DNA from: Ypsolopha sequella
Lineage: Eukaryota > Arthropoda > Insecta > Lepidoptera > Ypsolophidae
Direction: 5' to 3'
Assembly (NCBI GenBank): GCA_934047225.1
Contig: OW203986.1
Coordinates: 23,129,221 to 23,193,220, forward strand
Length of the DNA stretch: 64,000 nt
This document shows, piece after piece, positions 52,725 to 63,600 of this stretch; within the stretch, counting starts at the first letter, position 1, and each line of letters begins with the position of its first letter. The notes beneath the pieces were generated by a model. The model was not told where the DNA came from and made no database searches. It was given only the letters and a program-made list of their open reading frames with translations. A program made the translations under genes and the position numbers.

Positions 52725-53200
52725 GTTCTATGGTGATGAAGCCAGGATCGAAGGTCTAGTTTCTCCTGATTCACATTTTACAAGTAGGTCACTGCGTTCT
52801 ATTGTCCGTCTGTCACTTGTAGATCCACCGTATGCAGGAGAGCAGTATGACAACAACCCTCCGGTTGTAGTCTAACTAGTACTTTCAAAGTATTACTGTG
52901 CTTGTATGTGCTCCATGAAGCCTGCTGAGCCAATGTATTACTTGGTTTTTGTACAGGAAACTCTGTGCCAGCACAATCCGTATTTACTTCGACAGTTGCT
53001 TCATTTACTATTTCTGAAGAGATGTCAGAACCATCAAAAATAATTTGTTCTTGGTTAGATGGATTCCAGTCTGTTGCTACTTCGTTTTTCGCAAATCATG
53101 CATTATACCTAAGTTTTCGTTTCGAGGTTGGACTTGCAGGTTTTGTAAACAGCACCTTTCTTCAAGTTCTTACGTTCCCGTTTCAAACCTAAAACAATGC
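52725..53200 (-). pseudogene. DDE_Tnp_4-type transposase exon, internally deleted
   Basis: Read on the minus strand from about 53190: a basic stretch with KPASPTSKRKLRYNA, a stop, an acidic linker, then NTDCAGTEFPVQKPSNTLAQ, QASWSTYKHSNTLKVLV and, after a frameshift, SPAYGGSTSDRRTIERSDLL followed by KCESGETRP. The first catalytic Asp (DC), the P.....A...WS.YK.HNT motif and the second Asp (SDR) are those of IS4/IS5-like DDE_4 transposases. The third catalytic residue region is missing because at about 52755 the frame runs into a piece shared with repeat H (GTTGAGGAGTTCTATGGTGA). Much of the normal protein between THAP and DDE is also missing. Confidence 0.72.
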
Positions 53201-53581
53201 AAAACAAAACTAATGAAGAACACTTATCTGAGTACTGAAGAAAATTTATTAACATGATATCATTGCAGTATAGAAACGCAGAATAAAATGTGACGAGTAG
53301 GTTTAGCTTGAGGTTCAGCTAGTTGTCATATAGATATTGAAATCATTTACCTACATGCTTCAAAATGTATAATTAAAAGCATTCGTCCATGACAGCCTTA
53401 ATTTATAGATGCGCGAATAAAAAAGGTGAGCAAGTTAATGCATGTATTACGCCACCCCAATAGGAACTCGTGTCAAGGGAGGTAGGTACAATGATGGTTC
53501 TCCCAAGAAGTTAAATTATTAAGAAGTTAACTTATTTATGTAATTATTTAAAGTTTAACAATATTAGTAGGAGTAACTTAC

Positions 53582-53753
53582 CAGTATGTTTACCTTCATC
53601 ATAATAATCATCCGGTTTAAAGTGATTCCGACATAACCTGACAGATGAACCAGGATTCCAATTTTTGAGACGTAATGCTTTGACCCACAGCTTTTTTAAT
53701 TTTTCGTCAGTATTCCTTGGTTTTTACAACTAAACGCCGGACATTCGAGGCAT
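53582..53753 (-). pseudogene. THAP zinc-finger exon of the transposase
   Basis: On the minus strand the exon starts near the ATG at 53753. One frame gives CLECPAFSCKNQG (the C-x2-4-C start of a THAP domain); the next gives EKLKKLWVKALRLKNWNPGS and SVRLCRNHFKPDDYY, i.e. the W, the P and the C-x2-H-F of the C2CH zinc module. A one-base frameshift lies just after CKNQG. The exon ends at CATACTG|GTAAGT (donor at 53576-53581), so an intron separates it from the DDE exon. THAP domains bind DNA at transposon ends in P-element and ISL2EU-type transposases. Confidence 0.75.
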
Positions 53754-53834
53754 TCTTGTAAAATTATGAATTTATTTCGACTTTAAAATAATAAAATGTA
53801 GGAGATTTGACAGAAAGAACGCTAAGGAGTCTAT

Positions 53835-53951
53835 GTACAGTGGAGACCGCATCAAGTAAGACACATTGGACTTTGTACCTATCTTATATTCTTATCTGTA
53901 GGGGCTAATGTCGTACTGCAAGTGTATAGCTTGATGTGGTCTCCACTGTAC
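53835..53951. mobile_element. MITE K, 117 bp, TA-flanked, copy 2
   Basis: Differs by very few bases from 49161-49277, same ends GTACAGTGGAGACC and GGTCTCCACTGTAC. It lies upstream of the THAP exon inside the decayed transposon. Confidence 0.8.
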
Positions 53952-54439
53952 AACAGCAGCGCTGAAAGCGCTTTATTTAAAAGTATGCTGTGATGTGAAC
54001 TTGCTCAACACATTTGCATAAAGCAAACTAGCGCTTCAGGTTAAAATAAACACAAACTCACGCGCAATGCGTTTCGATTCACGCTAATTTGTATTTACTG
54101 TTTTCAGTTATTATTAAAAAAAAGACAGTTGTAGAACCACAATATGCTAAAATATTCTTGATCGTAATGTGTTTGCTCAGATTTTTTAAATGAAACACGT
54201 ATTATTTTTACAAAAAAAAGAAAAACAAGACAATCGATTATATTCAAAATGAATCGGTAAAAACGGAACGTCTCTAAGACGAAATTATCTTCTCCGTTGC
54301 TAATCCTTCTCCATGGTCTACAAGAATAGGGCTTTTTCGTAGTGTGGAGATTTCAAGCGGACATTGATGCGGAGATTTGAAACGGAGATTCATCTCCATA
54401 GTCGGGATATTTCGTCCGAGCCCGGAATTGAGGCCCAGG

Positions 54440-55110
54440 TATACAAGGTGAAATTTAATCAACCACCTGAATTCATACTGAAGACTCGGTTAGTGATCAG
54501 GAAAAATGTTCAACGATCCCTTTTTACGAAATCATAATAGTAGTTTATGCTACAAGGGCGCAAAGGAATAAATTACGAGGACGATTTAAAACACGAGCGT
54601 AGCGAGTGTTTTAAACGTAACCGAGTAATTTATTGCTTTTACGCCCGTGTATCATACTACATTTTTCAATGCATAGTGTGAGGAAATGAAAACAAATATA
54701 ATCTTGTGAACTTTAAATTATAATTGGCTCAAAGGGACTGTATCCAGAGCCGTTAAACAGTGGAAGAAAAAGTATAACGTCTATGGTACACAGGAAAGGC
54801 TGCAGGTTAGCCAACCATTGTAAATAAATTAAAAAAAATAATAATAAAGCCCTAGGGCAAAATAATCGACTTTCTGTTCGGTTTTGATGCATAAAAAGTG
54901 GGCCTTTACGAGCACATGCATTGAAAAAAAAATTTTTTTGCTCCCATTCACACTGGACTAGTTCAAATACGAGTACAAATCCTAAGGTAGTATAGGAGTC
55001 AAAAAAATTTTTTTTTCGAATTTCACCTGACGGTTCAGCAAACAATGTTCCTGTTCACTAACTGAGTCTCCAGTATGAATTCAGGCGGTTGATTAAATTT
55101 CATCTTATAT
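54440..55110. mobile_element. TATACAAGGTGA-type MITE (Q-related), occupied by element E
   Basis: ATACAAGGTGAAATTTAATC with ACCTGAATTCATACTGAAGA at the left, and CCAGTATGAATTCAGGCGGT with GATTAAATTTCATCTTATAT at the right, are inverted arms. The arms also contain TTAGTGATCAGG and CCTGTTCACTAA. The 400-bp element E copy 4 sits in the middle. A half copy of this subfamily is at 9285. Confidence 0.7.
54535..54935 (+). mobile_element. Non-autonomous element E, copy 4
   Basis: From TAGTAGTTTATGCTACAAGG to GAGCACATGCATTGAAAAAA with the full inner palindrome ACACGAGCGTAGCGAGTGTT (54589-54613). It is the best-preserved plus-strand copy. Behind it, 54936-55015 contains AAATTTTTTTGCTCC and a GGAGTCAAAAAAATTT pair. 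Confidence 0.75.
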
Positions 55111-55149
55111 AGTAAACGACTGAGGCGTAGACGGAGGGCAGCTCGCAAC

Positions 55150-56120
55150 GTTCCTAGCCTCTGTCACAGTATAGATAAGTAAAACAGTATTATGTCTTCA
55201 TATAAAAGCGGCCAAGTGCGTGTCGGGCCACGCGCAGTGCAGGGTTCCGTAGTTGCCCTGCACAATATGCGGACTTCTTCTCCAAGTACATTTTATAAGT
55301 TTGTCGACTAATACGGATCGCTCCAAACTTCTAGTACGCTCGGAAGTTGCTCTTCCCAAGAACGGCCCATACATTTTGTTTCTGCTGATGCGAATCGCGC
55401 CGTGTTTAGAGGGGACTAAAAGTTTGGCGCGATCTGTACTCGTTAACTTGTAAAGTCTACTTAGCTGTGATAGTTTTCCTTTTAATTTCGTTATGTATAC
55501 TACTGCTGTGATTTTTTTCACGTCTCCAAATACAACCGTTTCGCTGGTAAGGGGGGAGGACACTTGACTCTTACAAAAATTAACACTTTTAAGCTTAATA
55601 TTTCGCAAACGGAACCCTGGATCGAAAAATGGTCTTCCCACACCCCCAATATTTTTTAATTACCTATCCAACGACACTCCACACTAGGGGATAGATGAGA
55701 AAAAAAAAATATCCCCACTTTACGTGTAGGGGAGGTACCCTAAAAATAAATCTGTACCACTTTATCGGCGTAATAAATATGTATACCCATGCCAAATTAC
55801 ATCTTTATAGTACTAATAGTCTCAAAGCTAAGCCGCGGACAGACAGACAGACGGACATGGCCAAACTATACGGGTTCCTTGTTGTGGACTACAGAACCCT
55901 AAAATGGCCGAAACGCGCGCTTCCAAATCTCGGTTCACACCTTATAGTAGGGGTGCGCCGCTGTTAAGTACGGACGCGGAGAGCGTAAGACGCCCACCCG
56001 ATTCTCGCGCATTTATGTTGGCAGCCCTAATGTGTGCGTCTACCGAGCGTTGTTTCAGGACACTGCTCCAGTTGTAATACTGCTACTTATCTATACTGTG
56101 CCTCTGTCATCATGGCTGCA
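55150..56120. repeat. Inverted repeat pair flanking the subtype III repeat
   Basis: CACAGTATAGATAAGTA with TCTGTCA upstream (about 55160-55194) is the complement of 56078-56112 (CAGTATTAC/GTAATACTG on the inner side). The pair encloses 55204-55904 plus about 170 bp (55905-56075) with no recognised content, suggesting an outer foldback into which the repeat inserted. Confidence 0.5.
55204..55904 (+). repeat. GGCCAAGTGCGTGTCGG repeat, 700-bp subtype (III)
   Basis: Head GCGGCCAAGTGCGTGTCGGG, CCACGCGCAGTGCAGGGTTC, a long unique body with GGGGACTAAAAGTTTGGCGC and TTTCGCTGGTAAGGGGGGAG, then the GGACAGACAGACAGACGGAC step run and the tail GGACTACAGAACCCTAAAA. Head, step run and tail follow the same plan as subtypes I and II, while the body is unrelated. 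Open frames on both strands (147 and 66 codons) have no family I recognise. Confidence 0.7.
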
Positions 56121-56229
56121 CTAACCAGTGATCCCGTGACCATGACAGATGGACTTTGCCGAAAATTCGGGAAAATATAAAAAGGAGGCGCAGTGAGTCC
56201 TGTACCCCCCTTGTTTATAATGGCCGAAC

Positions 56230-56340
56230 GTATGTGATCATATTTGAAGAGCTCATTCAGGCAATGGTATAAAACATCTTTTACAATGAAGTCAACCCTG
56301 AAATCGGGAAATAAAAGTCAGCAGTTTCATAGATCAAATT
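56230..56340. repeat. Left half of foldback MITE F, copy 3
   Basis: GTGATCATATTTGAAGAGCT, TTCAGGCAATGGTATAAAAC and GAAGTCAACCCTGAAA match the left arm of 15054 and 34344. The right arm is missing. Confidence 0.55.
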
Positions 56341-57299
56341 ATAAATAAAAAGCCTTTTTATAAACAAACTTTTATTTAAGTATGGACTTGAGCGAACAAA
56401 ATAAGTTCAGTCACTGAAATTTTGTTTTCGAAATACTTGTCGCGCGAATAAGCCCGTCTCCTACATACATATTTTTATGAAAATCAATTGCTTTTTAAAA
56501 GCTAAAAACAGTAGTAAAATTATTTTTTCGACATCTCAAAAATTTACGAAGTTACTGGCAAGGCAACCAAAGTGAGCTTAACGTCATGACTTGTGACGTC
56601 ATCCGACACGATTTCTTATCATGAGTGATAGAATAAATATCGCTATCGCTAACTTCGGTAATAAAAGGAATTTTTAAAAAATTCAAAAAGTTTTGTGCTT
56701 TGCTATAACTAATTATTCATACCATGAAAACTATACTAATATTTCACTACAGACGTGTCCATTGTAAAGAAAATTCATACTTCGGAAAGTACTTATTAAC
56801 AAATTAATTAATCACTAATTTAATGGTACCTACTTTTATGAACATTTCAAGCAACAAGCTTTTTGAAAAGTTTAATACGATGATGAACAAAACACAGCAT
56901 TTAACTTTTCAATAAAAAAATTAACAGGTCACTTCAAAGCCCATTAATTATATTAACCATTAGATTTTCGAAAGAGGTCAAAGAAGCTTCTTACTACAAT
57001 CTTACGACTTTGTCTAAAATTATTAGTTTTTGCTTAAAACTAACCATTAACGTCTTAAAATTGTAATTTTGGTGACATTGTTCTTAATTTTAAAATATTG
57101 CAAAACAAAATTACAATTGCTTACGAAACAAAATATCTCATATGGATAATAACGACAACAAATGACTATGTAACTAATGACAGCTATTACTCGGATTCAT
57201 TACGATGTGAATTATCTCCGTGTTTTGAATTACTGCACTATGTTACTTGAACTCTAGAGTTCATGGGTACTCGTAGCTATTTATATTAGGTACAGTCCG
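56341..57299. other. Unassigned
   Basis: AT-rich, with a perfect TGACGTCA at 56595. No gene or repeat partner recognised. Confidence 0.4.
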
Positions 57300-58410
57300 G
57301 CCTTCTTCAACGTTTTTAACCTACTTCAAAAAAGAAGGAGGTTCCTAATTAATCTTTTATTTTTTGGGTATGTTACTCCATAACTCGTCATTTCTGAACC
57401 GATTTGAATTATTATTTTTTGTTTGGATGAGTGTATGTTTAGTTTGGCCATGATCTATGAAATTCTTCAGAGACAGGCAGTGGAACAGTTCAGAAAATGC
57501 CATCATACCACTCAATATTGAGACTATCGCTTTGTACTAGGGTGCTGAATGCGGGGTATTACCTTACCTTCGATCCTGGCGTCACTACTATAGAACTCCT
57601 CAACGGATGAGAGAAGATTGCAGATTGCAGCAATCACTGTGTCAGGGAGCTGATTGCAGGGAATTACTTGAAAATTATCCGAATACCCAGCTGACCTTCG
57701 ATACTGGCTTCATCACCATAGAACTTCTCAACGGATAACTTGAGATCAGTTCGTCCGTGTAAACGTCTCCGTTACTCCAGGCAGAATTAGTACAGAAAAT
57801 TAATTAAATTAATAAAAAAATTTACTAAAATAGCTATGTATGAAAATTTCCGTAACCAGTAATTTAGGTATTGTTAAAACATATCAAAATAAATATTTTT
57901 GAATTCTGTATACTATCCTAGTTTGTCAGAATACCAAAAAAGTGTAAATTTAGACCTCATTTCAATAATATTTTTAATCGACTGAAATTAATGCTCTTCA
58001 AAAAACATCAAAAAGTGTCGATTTTCACGATATGCCCCTTTAATTACAGGGCCATTACTTGAAAATATGGTTACTTGACATTCGTTTTTATATCAACAGC
58101 GTGTTTGCAATCACTAACCATATTTCACAATTTAACCTGTCAACACTAAAAAATGAGAAATAAAAAATGTTACTGCAGCCATTCACCAAAAAGTTCAAAA
58201 TAATTATAATATACTGACCGATAGTATCAAGATAACACTTTCGCCGACTGATAGTCTGATACATTATGTTATCTAGAAGCCAACGTATTTCCTACGATAC
58301 AGCAACATACTATTTTGCATAATATGTATGAGTGTAATAATATGTTTCGGCAAGAAAGAAGTCGGCAAAAGTGTTATTTCGGTACCATCTGTCCGTATTT
58401 AATTATTTTA
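57300..58410 (+). repeat. Long dispersed repeat H, copy 2, with one nested insertion
   Basis: CTACTTCAAAAAAGAAGGAG, GGCAGTGGAACAGTTCAGAA, GAACTCCTCAACGGATGAGA, GTATTACCTTACCTTCGATC, then, after the insertion, GCCATTACTTGAAAATATGG and AGAAGTCGGCAAAAGTGTTA. Collinear with 33060-34340. It shows the empty site for the retroposed piece at 33208. Confidence 0.65.
57745..58045 (-). repeat. Dispersed repeat (same family as 1686-2105), inside repeat H
   Basis: Reverse complement of blocks at 1690-2100: TCTCCGTTACTCCAGGCAGA, AACCAGTAATTTAGGT, AAAGTGTAAATTTAGACCT and CAAAAAGTGTCGATTTTCAC. It begins and ends inside repeat H copy 2, so it inserted there. Confidence 0.55.
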
Positions 58411-59175
58411 AATTGTTTTGTGATTTACTGCAGTTACATTTGAAATCAGTTCCAATTTTTGTGTTCAAGTTTATTTCATTATTTTTACGTTTGGGTTACT
58501 CAAAAGATCGAATATTTTCATGTTAATTTCGCTTTCATATATATTAAAAAACATGTCGTAGCACAAAAAAATCAGAAAAAGTTTAAAAACAAATTTGTCC
58601 GTGTCCGTGTTTTTGAAAATGTGAAGGCAGGCGAGGTCCAGACTTCCGTAAAACCTACGGTAACGTAACGGACTCTAGACTGAGGCTACGCAACGCAACT
58701 GCCTGTCCTAGTAGACTTCTCATGACGTCATGCCGAAACAAGACGATACCGCTTGACGGAATCGTTCTCTTCGTCAAGGATGGTGACAAGCCACCGCCGA
58801 AGCCTTCCATCAGTTGAAGTGAAAGGATTGGTCACTTGGTCAGTTAGTTGGCTGTTGTCAAGGGTGCGTTGGGTGTATCCGTGGAATAATCAGTTGGTTG
58901 TATGTTGTTGTCAGTTGTTCTCAGTTCACGTCACTTTTGCATGCACCCCAAAATTCTGTTTGACCATCAAGACCACAGAACAATAATTGTTCTTCACAGG
59001 AACAGATAGATCGAGTTTGTGGTATAGAGGTTCTTAATGTTGTTTAAAAAAACATCTTCTTCTTTATAGTAGTAAAAACTCGTCGTCTCATGTCTGTACC
59101 ATGATTGTTCTGAGGTCTGTACCTACATCGAATATTTTTGCGAAATTTTAAATGAAATCATCTTAATAAAAAATA
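58411..59175. other. Unassigned, moderately GC-rich part at 58620-58990
   Basis: 58620-58990 is closer to coding composition than its surroundings and has a perfect TGACGTCA at 58724, but frames of 69 and 77 codons show no recognised domain or splice pair. It is a weak place to look for an exon. Confidence 0.3.
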
Positions 59176-59356
59176 CTTGTACTGTTTCACAATATCACTT
59201 TTTATTACTCCAACCGGTTTCGCCCTACGGCATTATCAAATAAACAATAAAGAAATGTGTAGTGGTTGTTTACATTGCAGATGGTGAATAATAATGATAA
59301 AAATAAAATAAATAAAAATAAAATGATAAAAAGAGATATTGTGAAACAGTACAAGT
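59176..59356. mobile_element. Hairpin element with ACTTGTACTGTTTCACAATA ends
   Basis: ACTTGTACTGTTTCACAATA with TCACTTTTTAT at the left and ATAAAAAGAGATATTGTGAA with ACAGTACAAGT at the right are inverted. A CCAACCGGTTTCGCCCTACG block follows the left arm; a diverged partner is at 32905-32960. Confidence 0.6.
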
Positions 59357-59454
59357 GTTTCTATCAAGATTATGATGTTTCACCAAGTGCCGACAATCGC
59401 AAGTATTAATCATATTAAATGAAATAGGTTATTAGTAACGTACTTAGGCCAAAA

Positions 59455-59661
59455 CTACAATTTTTAAAATTTTTATCTGTCTGTCAGTCTGTGTTTATGT
59501 ATGTATGTTCCGTTTTAACCCGAGGACCGCTCAATGGGTTTGGATGCGGTTTTCTTTATTATCGTTGCAGTAACCCTGGTCAACATATAGGCTATAAGTA
59601 GTGTGGACAAAAAAAACCGCCAAGCCAAAAAACGGCGAAGCCGCGTGCGAAAGGCTAGTGA
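59455..59661 (+). repeat. 3' part of a repeat ending AAAGGCTAGTG
   Basis: TATCTGTCTGTCAGTCTGTG, TTTGGATGCGGTTTTCTTTA and the end GGCGAAGCCGCGTGCGAAAG with GCTAGTG fit a dispersed lepidopteran repeat. Tails of the same kind are at 7760, 46060 and 47140. Confidence 0.5.
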
Positions 59662-59936
59662 TAAATAAATCAAACTCAGCGTAATAATTGCCCCTTTTCA
59701 AAGGGGCTAAAATAACTGCTGGCAATTTTGGTGCGTGCGTCTCACTCGTCCAATAATGATATCTCTATCGCTACAAGTTGCGCACGCGCTCAAAATTAAA
59801 ATTTTAATTATTGTAACTAGAATCATTTAAAAATAATAGAGGAAAATAATTTGCAGTTGTAATATCTTCAATCGGATATAACATTACTTGGGGCATTTTA
59901 GGTATTAAACTGATTGTGACGTGTAATTGCTTATAA

Positions 59937-60200
59937 AAAAGTGGGCTGTCTCTGTCTTCTCATCTGTCATCCATGTGTCAAATCAGTCGGAAGAAAATTA
60001 TTATTAATTTATTTTGATAGCAGAGGACACATTTCTAGGCTTTTCTCAAGTGACATCACTGGAAGTTGCAGCTTTTTCGTCAAAATATTCATCATCGTGA
60101 GGTTTTTTAGACCACAAGTTCTAAAATAAGGCTTTTTAAACCAAAATCTTGAAATAATTTTCGAATTAACACACCTTAACATAATTTAATTAAGCGAATT
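59937..60200 (+). repeat. Dispersed repeat C, copy 2
   Basis: Collinear with 13270-13540: GTCATCCATGTGTCAAATCA, GGACACATTTCTA, CTGGAAGTTGCAGCTTTTTC, GAATTAACACACCTTAACAT. Confidence 0.65.
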
Positions 60201-60435
60201 GATAAAATCCCACCCGTTTTTTGTTCTCCTCATTCTGTACAAATTTGATTTTTTTGTTTGCATGCTTTATACAATTTCATTTAGATATGAGACTAACACA
60301 TTTATTTTCATATTATTATAATATCACAGAAAAATCCTTCATTAGCCTTTGTTTTGTTCAGATGATCATATCTGTTATTCTTTATTATTATGTTCTGTGG
60401 ATTTTTATATTTAAAATAACACAAAAAATAATAAT

Positions 60436-60512
60436 AACCGGCCAATTGCGAGTTGGACTCACGCACAATGGGTTCCATACCACCACACAATACGGGTACG
60501 GAACCCTAAAAT
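60436..60512 (+). repeat. Minimal deletion derivative of the GGCCAAGTGCGAGT repeat
   Basis: Head ACCGGCCAATTGCGAGTTGG, a diverged GGGTTCCATACC block and the tail GGGTACGGAACCCTAAAA lie within about 75 bp. All internal sequence, including the step run, is gone. Confidence 0.65.
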
Positions 60513-60697
60513 CACTATGATAAATAATTCCACTTGCAGTTATCGTGGACGAACTTAACCTGACACTTACGATATATTAAACTCTATGTATTTAAAGGCT
60601 CTAATTAAGTTGGTCATTTATAATTGATAACTTCCTTTATAATTAATAATTTGTAATTTTCAGATTTTTTTAAATCTATTATTCCAGTGAAAAGTTA

Positions 60698-63600
60698 TTT
60701 AGTACAACATAAAGTGTATTGTTTCTAATAACGCCTATCTGTTTAGTACAACATAAAGTATATTGTTTCTAATAACGCCTATCTGTTTAGTACAACATAA
60801 AGTATATTGTTTCTAATAACGCCTATCTGTTTAGTACAACATAAAGTATATTGTTTCTAATAACGCCTATCTGTTTAGTACAACATAAAGTATATTGTTT
60901 CTAATAACGCCTATCTGTTTAGTACAACATAAAGTATATTGTTTCTAATAACGCCTATCTGTTTAGTACAACATAAAGTGTATTGTTTCTAATAACGCCT
61001 ATCTGTTTAGTACAACATAAAGTATATTGTTTCTAATAACGCCTATCTGTTTAGTACAACATAAAGTGTATTGTTTCTAATAACGCCTATCTGTTTAGTA
61101 CAACATAAAGTGTATTGTTTCTAATAACGCCTATCTGTTTAGTACAACATAAAGTGTATTGTTTCTAATAACGCCTATCTGTTTAGTACAACATAAAGTA
61201 TATTGTTTCTAATAACGCCTATCTGTTTAGTACAACATAAAGTGTATTGTTTCTAATAACGCCTATCTGTTTAGTACAACATAAAGTGTATTGTTTCTAA
61301 TAACGCCTATCTGTTTAGTACAACATAAAGTATATTGTTTCTAATAACGCCTATCTGTTTAGTACAACATAAAGTGTATTGTTTCTAATAACGCCTATCT
61401 GTTTAGTACAACATAAAGTGTATTGTTTCTAATAACGCCTATCTGTTTAGTACAACATAAAGTATATTGTTTCTAATAACGCCTATCTGTTTAGTACAAC
61501 ATAAAGTATATTGTTTCTAATAACGCCTATCTGTTTAGTACAACATAAAGTGTATTGTTTCTAATAACGCCTATCTGTTTAGTACAACATAAAGTATATT
61601 GTTTCTAATAACGCCTATCTGTTTAGTACAACATAAAGTGTATTGTTTCTAATAACGCCTATCTGTTTAGTACAACATAAAGTGTATTGTTTCTAATAAC
61701 GCCTATCTGTTTAGTACAACATAAAGTGTATTGTTTCTAATAACGCCTATCTGTTTAGTACAACATAAAGTGTATTGTTTCTAATAACGCCTATCTGTTT
61801 AGTACAACATAAAGTATATTGTTTCTAATAACGCCTATCTGTTTAGTACAACATAAAGTGTATTGTTTCTAATAACGCCTATCTGTTTAGTACAACATAA
61901 AGTATATTGTTTCTAATAACGCCTATCTGTTTAGTACAACATAAAGTGTATTGTTTCTAATAACGCCTATCTGTTTAGTACAACATAAAGTGTATTGTTT
62001 CTAATAACGCCTATCTGTTTAGTACAACATAAAGTATATTGTTTCTAATAACGCCTATCTGTTTAGTACAACATAAAGTATATTGTTTCTAATAACGCCT
62101 ATCTGTTTAGTACAACAAAAAGTATATTGTTTCTAATAACGCCTATCTGTTTAGTACAACATAAAGTATATTGTTTCTAATAACGCCTATCTGTTTAGTA
62201 CAACATAAAGTATATTGTTTCTAATAACGCCTATCTGTTTAGTACAACATAAAGTATATTGTTTCTAATAACGCCTATCTGTTTAGTACAACAAAAAGTA
62301 TATTGTTTCTAATAACGCCTATCTGTTTAGTACAACATAAAGTATATTGTTTCTAATAACGCCTATCTGTTTAGTACAACATAAAGTATATTGTTTCTAA
62401 TAACGCCTATCTGTTTAGTACAACATAAAGTGTATTGTTTCTAATAACGCCTATCTGTTTAGTACAACAAAAAGTATATTGTTTCTAATAACGCCTATCT
62501 GTTTAGTACAACATAAAGTGTATTGTTTCTAATAACGCCTATCTGTTTAGTACAACATAAAGTATATTGTTTCTAATAACGCCTATCTGTTTAGTACAAC
62601 ATAAAGTGTATTGTTTCTAATAACGCCTATCTGTTTAGTACAACATAAAGTGTATTGTTTCTAATAACGCCTATCTGTTTAGTACAACATAAAGTATATT
62701 GTTTCTAATAACGCCTATCTGTTTAGTACAACATAAAGTATATTGTTTCTAATAACGCCTATCTGTTTAGTACAACAAAAAGTATATTGTTTCTAATAAC
62801 ACCTATCTATTTAGTACAACATAAAGTATATTGTTTCTAATAACACCTATCTATTTAGTACAACATAAAGTGTATTGTTTCTAATAACGCCTATCTGTTT
62901 AGTACAACATAAAGTGTATTGTTTCTAATAACGCCTATCTGTTTAGTACAACATAAAGTGTATTGTTTCTAATAACGCCTATCTGTTTAGTACAACATAA
63001 AGTATATTGTTTCTAATAACGCCTATCTGTTTAGTACAACATAAAGTGTATTGTTTCTAATAACGCCTATCTGTTTAGTACAACATAAAGTGTATTGTTT
63101 CTAATAACGCCTATCTGTTTAGTACAACATAAAGTATATTGTTTCTAATAACGCCTATCTGTTTAGTACAACATAAAGTATATTGTTTCTAATAACGCCT
63201 ATCTGTTTAGTACAACAAAAAGTATATTGTTTCTAATAACGCCTATCTATTTAGTACAACATAAAGTGTATTGTTTCTAATAACGCCTATCTGTTTAGTA
63301 CAACATAAAGTGTATTGTTTCTAATAACGCCTATCTGTTTAGTACAACATAAAGTATATTGTTTCTAATAACGCCTATCTGTTTAGTACAACATAAAGTG
63401 TATTGTTTCTAATAACGCCTATCTGTTTAGTACAACATAAAGTATATTGTTTCTAATAACGCCTATCTGTTTAGTACAACATAAAGTGTATTGTTTCTAA
63501 TAACGCCTATCTGTTTAGTACAACATAAAGTGTATTGTTTCTAATAACGCCTATCTGTTTAGTACAACATAAAGTATATTGTTTCTAATAACGCCTATCT

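Larger units (their letters stand above)
50375..54430. mobile_element. Decayed THAP/DDE plus YqaJ DNA transposon (ISL2EU/IS4EU-like)
   Basis: The span is bounded by CAATTCCGG (50375) and CCGGAATTG (ending 54430). Both subterminal zones are dense in GGAGAT/ATCTCC and share CGAAATAT and CTCCGTTGC phrases. Inside are a YqaJ-type nuclease pseudogene on the plus strand (50755-52195) and, converging on it, a transposase pseudogene with a THAP exon (53582-53753) and a DDE-type exon (52725-53200) on the minus strand. Co-occurrence of a THAP plus DDE transposase with a YqaJ protein is characteristic of ISL2EU (IS4EU) elements, as far as I recall. Every gene is broken; hAT and MITE K insertions and a tandem duplication lie inside. 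The outer ends are less certain than the genes. Confidence 0.68.

Noticed and set aside
55198..55641. 147-codon minus-strand open frame
   Set aside because: It lies wholly within the subtype III repeat, with no recognised domain. It could be an old coding body, but there is nothing to support that here.
31457..58731. Perfect TGACGTCA (CRE-like) sites at about 31457, 56595 and 58724
   Set aside because: Three 8-mers in 64 kb without an adjacent promoter or gene are weak evidence of regulation.
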